Notes: generated by a model not told the origin, from the letters alone. Counted from the stretch's first letter, positions 1 through 12,700 are shown. The stretch: DNA of 64,000 nt from Hepsetus odoe (GCA_017165825.1 CM029372.1:9831981-9895980); one strand, 5' to 3'. Numbers and translations: made by a program.

Positions 1-296
1 TCAACAAATATGCATGATCTCTATGATCTCATTTCCTGCAGTATTTAAGACATTGTTTTCTTCCTTCTGTGGTTCTCAGGACAAATTGCCAGCAATGTGC
101 AATATGTCTGCTAAATCTTTTTTGTAACTCTCTCCATTTACTGTGCTGAATTACTACACACATGGGTTTATGCAAAATCCATGAACCATGTAGTTAAAAA
201 ATTCTGTACAAGATTAAAAAGGTGAAGACAATCTAATGAAAATCAGAAAAATTAAAATCCGCATGCATTTAAAAAATGTCTAATTGTTTCTCTTAC

Positions 297-1304
297 ATCA
301 GCAAAGTCTGCATCTGTGGCCTGAACCTGCAGGGGTTTGTTGCTGGTCTTGCTTTCCAGAACCAGGCTACCCATGTCTGCATCTTCTGAGATGAACCCTA
401 CATAGCTGGATTTGACAAACTGCGGCGGGTGCTTGCTCTTCTTTACCACTTGCAGTGTGACAGTGATGGTGGCATACTGGTCTGGGTTCAGTGTTTCATA
501 AGCCTGCGGAGAGTGTTAAATTTGTTCATGAGTTGCCCCAAAAATTCATATAAGGGGCTGGATAAATGTGATATTATGTTTGTTTTTGGATTGTTTGGAC
601 CCAGAAGAATTTAGAATGAACAGAAGAAAATATAATAAAAATAAAAGTTCATAAAATTACATGACATATAAGTCTTTAATGACAACTCATGTAAACATTA
701 ATAAAGGTTTATTGCAACAAGGATTCATTGTTAGTACAATTTCTGGAGTGAGTGATTTATAAAAATGAATGTAAGTGTATGTGGGTTTGCAAAAAAGGCT
801 TATGAATATATCATGAGCCTTTGAACAGTAACCTACAATAACGTGTTAATAATTTTTTTTCATGGAAACTACTCACTTGTGTTCACAGACCTGAGATCCT
901 CACAGATGATCAATATTTTTTTTTAATGAGGCACAGATTAAGGGATATAAAGTTGATATCAAAATAGCCAAGGTTGAAGGAGCAAGAAGAGTGAATATGT
1001 GCATATGAATACAGAAAGGCAGACAGACAGGCAGACAGACATTTACATTTACATTTACGGCATTTAGCAGACGCTCTTATCCAGAGCGACTTACATGTCC
1101 TAATTACAGGGACAGTCCCCTGGAGCAACTCAGGGTTAAGGGTCTTGCTCAGGGACCCAGTGGTGGTAGTGCTAGAGGTGGGATTCGAACCGGGGATCTC
1201 TTGATCCTGAGGTCCATAGGCAAGTACCCTACCACTAGACCACCGCCACCAGACAGACACAGACATACAGACAGTGAGATAGATAGATAGATAGATAGAT
1301 AGAT

Positions 1305-1377
<73 letters not shown>

Positions 1378-4300
1378 CGACCGACTATTTTCTTACCATG
1401 ACTGTCAGTACAATTGGTCCTGCTACATCCACTTTCTTGGCCACTGTAATGTTCCCAGTATTTGGATCAATACTGAATGTACCATCTTCATTACCTATTC
1501 AGCAAATAAAGACTGACTCAGTCAATCCAACAGATGCTGATTACAGGTGTGTGAAATGCTGTACAGTTCAGACTGAATGTAGGGAACATACAGTGCCTGT
1601 CCAAAAAAAAAGTCACCACCTGGATTTAACAAAGCAAATGGGTAAGAACCTCGCATTGGATAATTACTGCATGGAGTCAAGTTATCAAGTTATTAAACCC
1701 TTACTGATGCAGTGTTTAGCTTCTCATTACTTAAACAACCATGTCAGATGACACATCCTGTGGTCGTGAATAAGATGTTAATCTGTTTCAGAAGGGTCAA
1801 ATTCAAAACAACAACACTCACGGCTATGTTCAATAGTGAAAGTAAGAGCATTTGACAATGCAAAGGAACTCAAGGGATTGGGACTAAACAGCTGTGTAGC
1901 CTTAAGGAAACCACTCACCAGTGAGGCTAATTGCAAATAAAGGCTTCAGTTTAGGTCATGTGATCTGAGGAGTCCAGATTGACCCTGTTCCAGAGTGATG
2001 GGCACATCAGGGTAAGAAGAGAGGTGCATGAAGTGATGCACCCATCATGCCTAGTGACTACAAGCCTATGGGGCAGTGCTGTGATCAGGGGTTGCTGCAG
2101 TTGGTCGGGTCTGGGTTCAGCAACGTTATGTGTCCAAAGAATGAGGTCAGCTGAATCCCTGAATACTGAATGACCAGGTTATTCCATCAGTGAATTTCTT
2201 CTTCCCTGATGGCATGGATATATTCCAAGATGACAATGCCAGGATTCATCAGGCTCAAATTGTGAAAGAGTGGTTCAGGGAGCAATGACATCATTTTCAC
2301 ACATGGAGTGGCCACCACTGAATCCAGACCTGAACCCCATTGAGAGTCTTTGGGATGTGCTGGAGAAGAATTTGCGCAGCAGTCCAACTCTTCCATCATC
2401 TCTACAAGCAATGCAACTCTAGACCGAAATAAACGTTATGACATTGCAGAAGCTTATTGAAATGATGCCACAGCGAATGTGTGCGGTAATCAAACCCAAG
2501 TGAAAGTGAAAGTAACTATTCTTGTCATTGCAAGGCACAGCACACTGTGAACCACAACGAAATTGGACCTCTGCATTTAACCCATGCACACAAACACCGT
2601 GCAGCAGGGGGCAGCTATGAAAGCGCCCAGGGAGCAGTGACAGGGATGGTACTTTGCTCAAGGGTACCTCAGGGCAACCTACTGGCAAGGGGTTTGAACC
2701 CACAATCCTGTGGCCAACTCCCTAAACACTAGGGCACCGCTGCCCCCAAAGTGGTCCAATGAAATATTAGAGGGTGTGACATTTTTTGGACGTGCAGTGT
2801 AGTTAATCTAGTCACTAGTTAAAAAAAATACCAGATTTAAAGCCTGACCTCCAAGAAATTGGTAGGTGATTGGTTCATTCCTGCCTTTGTCTCCATCAAT
2901 GGCATATATGGGGCCTGGCTTCAGGGGTAAAACACCGATCTGTAATTAGAGAAACTTGGCATTCACTAACCTGGAGACATGAGAGAACACCAGCAGTAAT
3001 AAGCGGTTCATCAGAAGGGCTACATTATGTGGAAGATGTATTTAATTGTTCAAAACTGAATCTAGCAGAACAAAGGGCTTTAATCTGTATTGCTGTTCAG
3101 TAACATGGTAATAGTCACTGCTGGATGCAAGGGGAAGGGTATGCACCGCTTGTTCAGTTAGATTGACTGTCCCTTGATAGCCAGAGCTGACGCAGACTTT
3201 GGCGATGCCCACTGAAGACTCTGTGCAAGGCTGGAACCATGGTGGTCTGTTATTGATGTCTATGATAGTGACTTTGATGGAGGTTGAGGCAGTATGGGAT
3301 GGTGTGGTAGATGATGATAAAGGTGTGTCCTGAAATTTCACATTCAGATGTAAAGAACATAAATAAAACAGTCCTTAGCCTATATGACACTTACAAGACA
3401 AAGACTGAAAATCAACAGGCCTGCGTAAAGCTGTACATATATAAAAGTTGCTATATAAACAACAAGCCTATTTCTGTCTTAAACAAAGCTGGTTCATTAT
3501 AATATTTATATAATATACCCAACACTTACCTGAACAAAGAGAACTAGATTGAATTCTGAAGTGGTGTCATAGTTTAGAATCGTCTTCACCCTGATTTCTG
3601 GGTTGACATTTGACAGCAGCCCAAATTCATCCTGGAATAAAGAAACAGTGCGAGAGCAAGTAATCTTAGATCTTCATGGGGTTTAAATTGTAGATTTTTA
3701 AAGCTTAACTATTTTTAGAGAACAGTTAAACCCTCACCATAGGTGCCACAAGCCAGTAGTACAGCGGATCTTTATCAAGATCTGTTGCCTCAATTTTACC
3801 GACACTTGTTTCAATCGGTGATAGCTAATCATAAAAAGGTATAATTATTGTGACCAATGACAATAAAAAAATAACAAAAACAAGGAAGAATCTGTGAAAC
3901 TGTTGGACTGAAATGTAATCTGTCCGCCATTAGATTTACCTCATCAAGTTTCAGGATGTATTGGCTCTGTGCAAACACTGGAGGATTGTCATTAATGTTT
4001 TCCACGTACACATATATGTTTAATAACAACTGAAAAGAAAAAAAATCACATTTACAAATGACACATTTCTATTATTAGTCTAAACTATATTAAAATGATT
4101 TAAATTCTTCTTTACAAAGCAGATTTTATGCTACTGATTATGATACTGATTGTTTCAGTTCTAAAATTATAGATCAAACTTACTGAACTTTCTCCTTTGC
4201 TGCATTGTATTTGAACACGTAAAGTGTTTCCACCTGTGAGTTCCTAAAAGAGTTATAGTATCATTAATTTCTAAATAAATCTAAATGCTTCATTTATTAT

Positions 4301-5307
4301 TATGAAAATAAGAATTTGTCATTTAATATTATATGACTCTAATCATTAAAAATCACCTGTTACACCTGTTGCTGATAAAACAGTGCTGTTATTTTTGAGC
4401 TATGTGAAATATACTGTTCTGTTCTGTTCTTGAAGAAAGGGCCAGTATTTTGCTGAGCTGTGTATTATTTACCAACAATAGTAGAAAATGTAAAAAAATA
4501 AAAAATAAAAAATAAAAATATATATATATATATAGATTTATACCTCATGGTCCAGAACTTTGTTTGCCACAAGCCAACTGCCGTTTAAGCCAAAAGCATT
4601 AAGAGGGTTCTCTATAATAACGAGGTTCACCCCCTCCTGTGTTTCTATCTTAGTGACTGGTGCACCAATAGTGTTGTTCTCCTTGAAGTTTTCTGTGACT
4701 GAAGCTGAGCATACTGTAGCAAAGTGGTACAAGGAAAAATATCAGAATCAAACTTTTATAACCATTTAAAGCTCAATCACATGTTAATAGAAGATAAAAT
4801 GACAATTGCAAGGTTACACTTCAACCATCAGAACATTTTACTTTGTTGCTAAAAATAAGACAACAGCAATTTTTCAAATCAAGCGCTTACAATCACCATT
4901 TGCTACATTTTTAAAAACTTTTTTTTTTCAGCAGAATGCTTTAACTTCAGTGTCATAATATAGCTTTTGTAGCTTTTAATGCGTTCTAGAATTTTCTTTT
5001 TAAAACAAAAATGTTATAATGACTTCTTTAATAAAGCTCTACTGTTCTTTTAATGCTCATCTTTAGGTGAAAATTGTCACTCTATTAAGCAAATCTTGAG
5101 CAAGAAAAGCATCCCATAACTTTCCTTTTCTTTTCTTTTCTTTTTCTTTTTACAGGATTAGTTTTGAACGATGGCACGTTTAACAACCACAGATAACATT
5201 TACAGACACATCCATCACTTACAGCTTTGACCAGAAGCACTGACGGAAAACACAATCAGGAGGCAGAAAACAGTCTTTAGAGAGAAATCAAGATGTTTTA
5301 GATCCAT
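297..5307 (-). CDS. cdhr5: cadherin-related family member 5 (protocadherin of the brush border), N-terminal 391 residues, partial
   Basis: Ten coding exons read on the minus strand: 5307-5223, 4713-4544, 4243-4184, 4029-3940, 3824-3738, 3631-3530, 3329-3147, 2939-2849, 1494-1397 and 503-297. All have AG/GT borders and the phases join without a break. Exon 1 starts at ATG 5307 and encodes a hydrophobic signal peptide ending near VSASGQS. Cadherin linker motifs follow: ENINDNPPVF (exon 4), IIDINNRPPWF (exon 7) and KKSKHPPQF (exon 10), so about three and a half EC repeats are in the window. The stretch PGPIYAIDGDKGRNEPITY closely matches the equivalent part of human CDHR5 as I remember it, which decides the family member. 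CDHR5 pairs with CDHR2 in intermicrovillar adhesion links of enterocytes and kidney. The remaining EC, membrane and tail exons must lie left of base 1. The exon 7 donor (GTGCAT) is weak, so that border is the least certain. Confidence 0.88.
1041..1252 (-). repeat. tRNA-derived SINE, family B (head on minus strand)
   Basis: The minus strand begins with a tRNA-like head (GGTGGCGGTGGTCTAGTGGTA, B box GGTTCGAATCC) and ends with the tail motif CATTTACATTTACGGCATTT read on plus. It lies in a cdhr5 intron. The long open frame across it is an artefact of the repeat. Confidence 0.85.
1276..1377. repeat. compound (GATA)n-(CAGA)n microsatellite
   Basis: About 76 bases of GATA units, with one interruption, pass into about 26 bases of CAGA units. 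The array ends some 18 bases inside the intron from the cdhr5 exon 9 donor (1396-1395 on minus), so the transcript carries (UCUG)n(UAUC)n just after the splice site. Confidence 0.95.
1590..2808 (+). mobile_element. degenerate Tc1-like transposon, split by a SINE
   Basis: The left end (CAGTGCCTGTCC with poly-A then GTCACCACCTGG) mirrors the right end (TGTGACATTTTTTGGACGTGCAGTG). Inside, 2225-2430 keeps the C-terminal transposase signature, reading close to DLNPIESLWDVLEKNLR, but no frame is open along the element. It is a dead copy in a cdhr5 intron (between exons 9 and 8), interrupted by the SINE at 2501-2748. Confidence 0.75.
2501..2748 (-). repeat. tRNA-derived SINE, family A
   Basis: The head lies on minus (GGCAGCGGTGCCCTAGTG near 2748, degenerate B box). 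The tail is GTGAAAGTGACTATTCTTGTC-like. It sits inside the Tc1-like element at 1590-2808 and so is younger than it. Confidence 0.85.
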
Positions 5308-7543
5308 TTGTCCTTGTTTTTTGATTCAGTCAATCAAGGAAAATGTGGAGCATCAGTAGTTCTGTGCTCTGCCAGGTTCTCGCTCACACAGTGCATTTAC
5401 AGTGCTGGCAGATATTGCAGGCTTCATACCCAACCTTTGACTTGGGGCCTTATCAGGACGGTCATAAAAGCTGTTCATGTTGGACTTTCCCCCCCCACAT
5501 AAAACCTTATGCCGGGAGAACTGATATGCTTTTATTGTTAAAGATTCTCAGCAGATAGACACGGGCATTGTTGACACCTCATGCTTTCACTAACGAAATG
5601 GGCTTTGCGCTAATTAGCAGAATAAGCCACACCTTTCACATTTCCAACACATTTCCAAAAAAAAGCAGCTCTTATTTCATATATTTCCTTTTGCATCGCC
5701 CTGGATAATAGCATCTGCCACTTGCTGTAAGTGTAAATGATCATGTGAGAAAGGAAAGACAAATAGTGTGTGCAATATATTACATTCAATTCTAAACCTG
5801 AGAGAGGGCTCAGGAGTGTCTCAGAGAGCGAGAGAGCTCATCTAGGATTCATTCTACTCCATATTCTTTAGTACATGAACGGCAAAAACACTTTGAGGTC
5901 AGTACTTTCAATCGGACCTTTGACCATGTGCTGAATCACATATACCTTGTCTAAAGTCAGAAACTAGTTTCATTTCTGCAGCACTCATAAACATCGGCAA
6001 CTGAGGGTTGTGTGCTGCATGCAGGCCCAGCAGATCCAAAAAGAGAAGAAAACATTAGTTAATTAGTAAGAGGTATTGTTGGCTTTATACGTTCAAATAA
6101 AGGCACAATCTGAATTTGACACCCAGCATAGAGAACAGACTAATGATGGAATATGGACCAGGATGAGTTCACACTGTTATCAGATCATCATTAGTGGGCG
6201 TTAACAGTCTGTTCAGTCTTTTATGTCTTACAGTAACAGACATTTGGAAATGCACTGATCAGACTTGATAATCAGTTCACATTTTAGAGTAACAGATTAA
6301 AATGCTAGAGAGAGAGAGCAAGAAAATGAATGGGTGGGTGGGTGCATGGATGAATGGATGGATATCAGTTGGTAAAAGTTATTATATATTTACCTAGGAA
6401 TCCCTTTAAATAGCAAAAGGAAAGCACCCAAGCCAGAATACCAGCGAAAGAAGGAAAGAAAGAAACTGTATTCTTTATTCACAGTGCAAGTAGTGTCATG
6501 ATTAATGGCGAAACACAAGCTAAAGTGAGTGCTGTAGTTCTTCTTTGCACATGTAGGTTACGTGTTTGGGAAGCATCTGAGCAAATTTGGGCCTCACATT
6601 CGATAAACCTTTTAAAACACTTATAAATATGGATACCAAAAAGGGTTTTTGATATGATGCTTTATAAAGTCAATTGTGGTTCCCTGAAGAATTTTTTCAC
6701 AGGATGATAAGAGATTATTCTCATTAAAATATTGTCTGTGTTAAGGAGACGTGTCAGTTTAAAGAAGCTTTAAAGAATTCTCCCATGTAACTGTTCCAGA
6801 TAACTTTCCTACGAAGATTCATTTAACTGGAAAAGAAGCTTATTATTATAAAACATTTTTTACCCCTTTAATGACAAATCTTCACTCTTAACAATTTCTT
6901 GCTCAAGCATTCTTTATGGAGCAAAATGTAGTTCTTCATTATGTTTTGTCGCTGCTTTTTAATGTGCTTTTTAGTTGCTACCTTAACCAGCTTATGAGCA
7001 TCAGTAGCAACATTTTGAAAGTAGTTTGGATGTACTTTTATGAAAATGAGGGGAGAAATCTTTTGAAATAAATGTATAAATAGTTGTATAGATGCATAAA
7101 TCTATTAAAACCCTTTTTATTTTTTTAAATCAGATTTGTGTCAAATACTGGAGTTGTTTAGTCATGTGACAAGTGTGAAAGATGCATGTTGATCTTTGAA
7201 CCTGCTATACATATCAAGCATTTGTTTTTTGTGAACGCTTGTAAGATTACTGCAGATGTTAAAATGTGTAAATGTGTTTGTTGTAAATGCTCTGATTTTG
7301 TTTGGAAGGATTAAAGTTTGGGTTAGTTAAGGAGACTGGGTGGTTTTGCAGGCCTTAAGAGCTTCATGAAAGTCTTTATTAGAGGATTCTTACCAGAGGC
7401 CAACATGTAGAGTAGGCATGAGTAATGGCAGTCTTTTAAAAACATTTGAAAAAAGTTCCATTTTATTTTCAAGTACACAGCAGTTTGTCCTTTATAATCA
7501 TAAATCTGCAGTATATCTGTAATCGGTTTTGCAGTACAGTCAG
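5308..7543. other. intergenic, cdhr5 5' side to peptide-gene 3' end
   Basis: No coding exon was recognised. AT-rich, with only short simple repeats, for example GGGT/GGAT units at 6331-6362. The cdhr5 promoter should lie just above 5307, but I see no clear TATA box or CpG island. Confidence 0.5.
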
Positions 7544-7549
7544 TTTATT
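7544..7549 (-). terminator. polyadenylation signal AATAAA of the peptide gene
   Basis: AATAAA on minus, 56 bases past the stop codon at 7607-7605. It supports the last exon being a true 3' end. Confidence 0.6.
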
Positions 7550-7604
7550 GTGCTCGGTCTTCACATGGTGTGGTGCACTGCTGGATGTGGGCGGGTCGAG
7601 TATG

Positions 7605-9548
7605 TCACTGGTATACGCTGGCACACATGTATTGTTTCATCAGTGAGTTCACTCGCTCTGTGTCTACAGTGAGGCCACTGTGAAAACACACAATGCAGGG
7701 ATCTTGTACAGTGCACTTTAGGAGGCATACATAAACTCAGCAGGTTATGCTCATGCAAGTAACAATCAGCACAGGAAATTCAAAAGCATTTGAATGCATT
7801 ACAGCGCTCCGAACTCTGAGCACTGCATTTAAAGTGGCAATTTAAAGGTTCACAGAAAGTTTTAAATCCTCAAATAGTTCTGCAGCACACTGACTTAGTA
7901 GGCTTACCTCTTCTTGCTGTTCTGCATGCGGCGGAGGAAAGAGCAGAGGGAGGAGAGCTTGGCTTTAGACTTCAGCAGCTCAGCGTAGCGGTTGGTGAAC
8001 TCCAGGTCACCCAGCTGTCTGATCTGCAGCTCAGACCTCCTGCTCCTGGACAGAGCATTTCATACAATACTGTTCATTCCAAGCTTAATGTACCCAGTCC
8101 AATGACTCTACTCACACAGTTCACGCAAGACTTCAGGCTATAAATATCTGCATTACTGTTCATTATACAAGATCCAATGTGATGCACTAAAGCATGCACT
8201 AAAGTAACCTTTAAATTAAACTAAACTACTAATAGAAATAAATGAATTATAATTTGTTTAATAATCAGAAGTCATTTGTAGGACTCAAGCTTTTAATATT
8301 ATTCTAAATTAAAATATTAAATCACTTTTGGAGGTAACATAAAAACTGTAGGATTTACTTTGGTTTGTTAAAGGCCAGATATGATTGTATGTCTTTATTC
8401 TTAAATGTTTTACAAGATTTTTAACACCAGATATGGACTTACAGCACCAGATACGGTATAAAGTGACAATACCAACTATCAAAACAACCTTTTATATGAA
8501 CATTATTTTCATATAAATTGTATTTCATACATTCGTATGATGTTACCGAAAGGCTTGATGTATTAGACTTTAACAGCTACTAATTCATTTAACTTTGGCA
8601 AGTTATTTTTTTTTCTGTTGTCTTGCCAACAATGATTAAATAAGTAAGGCTTTGCCACAGCACTGATGGGGCAGAGTAAACAACCCACGCTCTATCTTCT
8701 ACAGAAGGGCCATCTCCATAGGCGCTGTCTCTGGGAAACAAAGCCGTTCTGCAGGAGTGACTGTCCATGCTTATAATGCTGTCCTCATCCTCCAGATCCC
8801 TACAGAACACAATGCACATATGGTAGATCCACTGGCATACTAATACTTCAATATAATCCCCAGCCTACATCCGTCCTCACCAATAAATAAGTTTCATTAC
8901 GATTTGAGTGTTCTGGCCAGAGTCTCAAAGTACTTCCTGAGAAGGTACAGAGTTAAACCTAGAAATACTGAAAATACTGAAAAAATATCAAAGACCGAGA
9001 GAAATGGCATATTTAAAGAAACGTACAAAACAGTGACAGTGAAAAAATGGGGGGAAAGAATAGGTTTTGAGATAAAAGTTGCAATCTGCAACTAAATGCA
9101 CTGTTAAAAGTGCATTTTTGGTTCATCAAGGTGCAACATGGTGCTCAAGCTCCAATTCTGTACCTCAGATAGAGCTGAAAAAACAAAAAACAAAAACAAC
9201 AGAATGTCTGGAGCCAGGAAGGGTTGTACTGAGGCAGTCCAAATAATACAAAAAAAAAACGGTTGTGGAATATGGTAGAATTATTTTTGCTTAGTAAAGG
9301 TAGTGTGTGCATACCCTTGACAGTACCACCTACTGTTAGCACCTAGCACCTTATTTGTCAAAATACGAAAATCCAAAAGGGAGAAACAGATAAAAAAAAA
9401 AGACAAGGAGACAAAAAGAGGCTGGGAAGAAGGCTGCAGTCTAAACGCAAGTTCAGTCCTACCTGCTCACAGCTGGGAGCGTGGCCGTGTACTGGATGAG
9501 AAGCGCTGACAGCAAGATAATCTGCACTGAGCTCTGGAGACAAGGCAT
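7605..9548 (-). CDS. small secreted peptide precursor at the secretin (SCT) locus; candidate class-B-like hormone
   Basis: Three coding exons on minus: 9548-9463, 8045-7908 and 7677-7605, with AG/GT borders and phases 2 and 2, giving a 98-residue precursor. Exon 1 encodes a signal peptide (MPCLQSSVQIILLSALLIQY, then TATLPAVS). Across the junction the protein reads SRSRR, a furin-type site, then a peptide of about 42 residues ending in NSKK. Within it, LGDLEFTNRYAELLKSKAKL keeps spacing typical of VIP/secretin peptides (D3, F6, T7, Y10, L13). Against VIP as I recall it, about 10 of 28 positions agree. The usual first histidine is absent and no GKR amidation signal is seen. The last exon ends QYMCASVYQ-stop. 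Its position and strand between cdhr5(-) and drd4(+) are those of mammalian SCT. It could be a diverged secretin, another class-B-type peptide or an unrelated one; the assignment is inference. Confidence 0.55.
8703..8799 (-). other. possible alternative acidic exon of the peptide gene
   Basis: A 97-base segment bounded by TTCTGTAG and GTAGAA. Its 5' phase fits the signal-peptide exon, and it would encode RDLEDEDSIISMDSHSCRTA and further acidic residues. Its 3' end is phase 0. It therefore joins the peptide exon only if a second acceptor at 8024 (GAGCTGCAG) is used, giving 123 residues but dropping the furin site. It is as likely to be a chance open stretch. Confidence 0.25.
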
Positions 9549-9712
9549 GGCAACTCCTTCAAAAGACCAGAGCAAGAGTCAGCTGAGAAAAGCTAAAAGC
9601 CCTGGAGAAGTCAAGTAAAGTCATTCTCAAATGAGGAGCAAGTTCCTCCAGACTGCTGAACTGAGCTAAAACAGTAAAACAGAAGCCAAATGGCCTATAA
9701 AGCCCAACTCAC

Positions 9713-9780
9713 CTGGAGGACAGTCAACTAACTGTAGGGTGCTTGCAGTGGAAGAACAGTTGTGGCGGCTCATTAGGGCC
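9713..9780 (-). promoter_or_regulatory. probable 5' UTR exon end of the peptide gene (lower bound exact, upper bound arbitrary)
   Basis: A strong donor, CAG|GTGAGT on minus, ends at 9713. A possible acceptor (GTCTTTTGAAG) lies about 10 bases above the ATG at 9548. This suggests a noncoding first exon, as in many small-hormone genes. The transcription start was not identified. Confidence 0.35.
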
Positions 9781-12700
9781 AAGTGTTTTTGTACCCCAGA
9801 AATTATTGACAGAGAAAAAAAAAAGCCACTTACTGATGTCAGAGTAGTTTCACCTCCTGTCTATGTTAACCCTACACCAAAGACTTTATGACTATGCCTA
9901 TTTACCTTACTCATTTAGCCTGTTTACTATGAGTTTGCCCCTGAAGGGTGTTATGGGTGTAGTTGTGTGTTCTTACAATTATAGTTAAACATAATTAGCC
10001 ATACTCACTTCCTCAGTTGGTATCGTTAATAGTCCCTTATTATTATTTTACAGTCCAATTTGTTGTGAATGAAATCACTAAAAAATCAATGCAAGGCAAC
10101 TGAATGTCTGGTTGAGAGTGAAAAGCTGTCAATGTGAACACAAGGGTGAGCGATTAGCCTTCCCCACAGCGCTTTTGGAAAGGCCAAATCACTTGATAGT
10201 AGATGGAACAGCTTTTCCATGTTGTGTGCCAGGGCATCGATTGCAAATCCTGGGTAGAGCAACTGAACCAGTGAACCATATAATGATTGTTACACACACT
10301 CGCACACAGACACGCACAATGTGTTTTTATTACTTAAGCATGTTTTTCAAAGACACATTAGGCACACCTTGATGACTTTGTTGTTCATTTCTTATTTTCC
10401 ATTTTACGTTTAGAAGAGCATGCATCTGTCCGCATTCCCATCTCACACAAAAAAATCTCCAGTCCATCTGACATGCATATTTTAGGATGGTAGGAGGAAC
10501 CCGGAACACCCAGAGGAAACCCACACAAATATGGGGAGAACATACAAAATCCACACAGAAACAATATGGGCCGGCCCCACCCAACACAGGAGCTCCTCGC
10601 TGTGAGGCGACGGCACTAAATTTTGTAAAAATATTAACATTTCTGGAAGAGGTCTGGGTTTCAGTAAAATTCATAGGGATGTTTTACATATAAACACATC
10701 AATAGCAAGGGGGGGGAAGAAGTATGGACATGGGGTAGTGCTTGGAACTAATAATGAAGTCTTTTGCATGTTAAAAGGTTTTGGGGACCTTACAGATGCT
10801 CCAGTATAACCCCAACAGACCAACAGGGGGCAGTGTAAGCATGACCTCTAGAGCTCATCTACTCTGAGAGACCATGCAAACCAGTATTAAAAACCCTCTG
10901 TCAGTGTACCACAGTATAACAGTACCACAGTGGCTTAATGTCCCAAAAAGTTTTGTTGAATGACTGCACCAAACTATATTAAACTCATAACTGGACAAAT
11001 AGTTGAAACACCAGTTTCTCTGGATATGTTATGGATGATACATTGACTATGCTAACTGGGACTGAAGGAGAATAAAACAGCATCGTTCAGAAATGAATGA
11101 GTAAGTGTAAGAAAGAGCGCTAAACTGTGAAAGCATTTACTATGCTGTGCCATTTCTAAAGGGCAAAACAGAGAGTTAACTGTAGATAATGACTGCACAT
11201 GAAAATCTATGTGTGGAAGATCTATTGCTTCTCTGTCTACAGTGCAGTGAAGCTATCACTTAAACAGCTGAGGCAGACGTTTTGACATATTGAGATTCAA
11301 ATGATGACAAAGCGGCCTGTAATACACCCACTCACACCCTACAGACCAACTCATCTTAGCGTGGTTTGCAGGCCTTCAGTATATGCTGTCAGTATTACAC
11401 ACCTACCGAGGTATCAGCCTGACTGTGAACTCACACTGCCTATTTTGATGCTTCAGTAGCTCTGCTCCACAGTAATGGGAAAATAATAGCCAAATGAAAA
11501 ACTCATACTCATCTGACGTTATTGAAGACATCAGTCCCTCTCCTGCAGTCTCAGACAAAGATAGTGCGTGCCAGCCTCTAGGGCAGCTACAGCAGAGAGT
11601 AGAAGAGTTTATGTCTGCATTGTGGCACTTTGGACAGATATCATAACAATACACTATAAGAGGAACTAAAGTGAGGTTAGCGAGCTCAAAAAGGCTGCAG
11701 TAATTACAGCATGGCTTTGATTTAAATTGCTGCGTATGCCACACTGTTCAGAGTGAGGGAGAAGCACTAATACAGAGTCCAAAACCCTCGTCTGTGTGCT
11801 CTGATTGGCACAGCTGAAGGCAGAGCCTGGATGGACAGATCGATTACATTTACACACTTGAGTCCACCCTGACAGACAGAAGAGGTTTGATTATATGGCT
11901 GAATGCTGAAGAATTGATGCACGTTGTCTGCTTTGGATAAGATATACAACTGGAGTGGTGCTTTTCTGAAGCAGTCACTTATTGACATCAGTTTAAAGTG
12001 GACGCAGGTTTGGGACAGAGCTGGAGATAATTACAATTTAAAAGTGGCCACTGGAGTAAATATATGTGTTCCAGTACTAAAAAGCAAATGAGAAAAAAGA
12101 TTATAGATTTAAAATCAATAATCTTGAATTGAAAAATTTATTAAAAAGAAAGCAAAATATAGTTAATTTGCTAATTTGATATTGCTATATATTAATAAAG
12201 TTGGTGCTCTAATGGTTTAAGTAAATGACTAAAGTTCCTAGTGAATTAGTTAAGGGAAGCCAGTGTAATTGCTCCACCTGCACTGCTTGCAGTTATGTCA
12301 CTTTTAAGGTTACTGAACGGATTGTATGAAATAACAGATGGAGCGGTACATTTATAAATGTCTCTCTCCTGAAAGTAACATCACATAAAGATCCTTTACT
12401 TTTGTATAAAAGACACTGCAATTTGGTGCTCTTATATTGCTGTTTAAAAACAAAAAGAAATATTTAGAGTTCTTGTACATGATTTGTTCATTTCATTCCT
12501 CACCACATGCAAGTCAGAGGTGATACTGACGAACAGTCTTGTTCCAAGTCATTGGGTAATCTCCCACGTGACACCCTGTTCAGCAAGCAGCCCTTCAAAA
12601 TGAACCACCAGTTTTAAAAGGCTTGACATGAAACATGGCCTCCCTGTTGCAGTGTGGCCAGTTCTGTTAGTGTAAGTGCAGCCTCAACATGGGTCAGCTC

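Noticed and set aside
1..296. Further cdhr5 exon at the left edge
   Set aside because: No open frame in the right phase with splice borders was found; the next exon is probably outside the window.
910..1266. 118-codon minus frame
   Set aside because: It translates the family B SINE and flanking microsatellite; the same peptide pieces recur at other SINE copies.
8897..9095. Frames on both strands between the signal and peptide exons
   Set aside because: Hydrophobic and basic mirror frames of AT-rich intron; no phase-compatible splice sites found.
7605..9548. Parathyroid-hormone family for the peptide gene (SELQIRQLG resembles the SEIQLMHNLG start)
   Set aside because: The likeness ends after ten residues and needs a gap; locus and later spacing fit the secretin group better. 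Not fully excluded.
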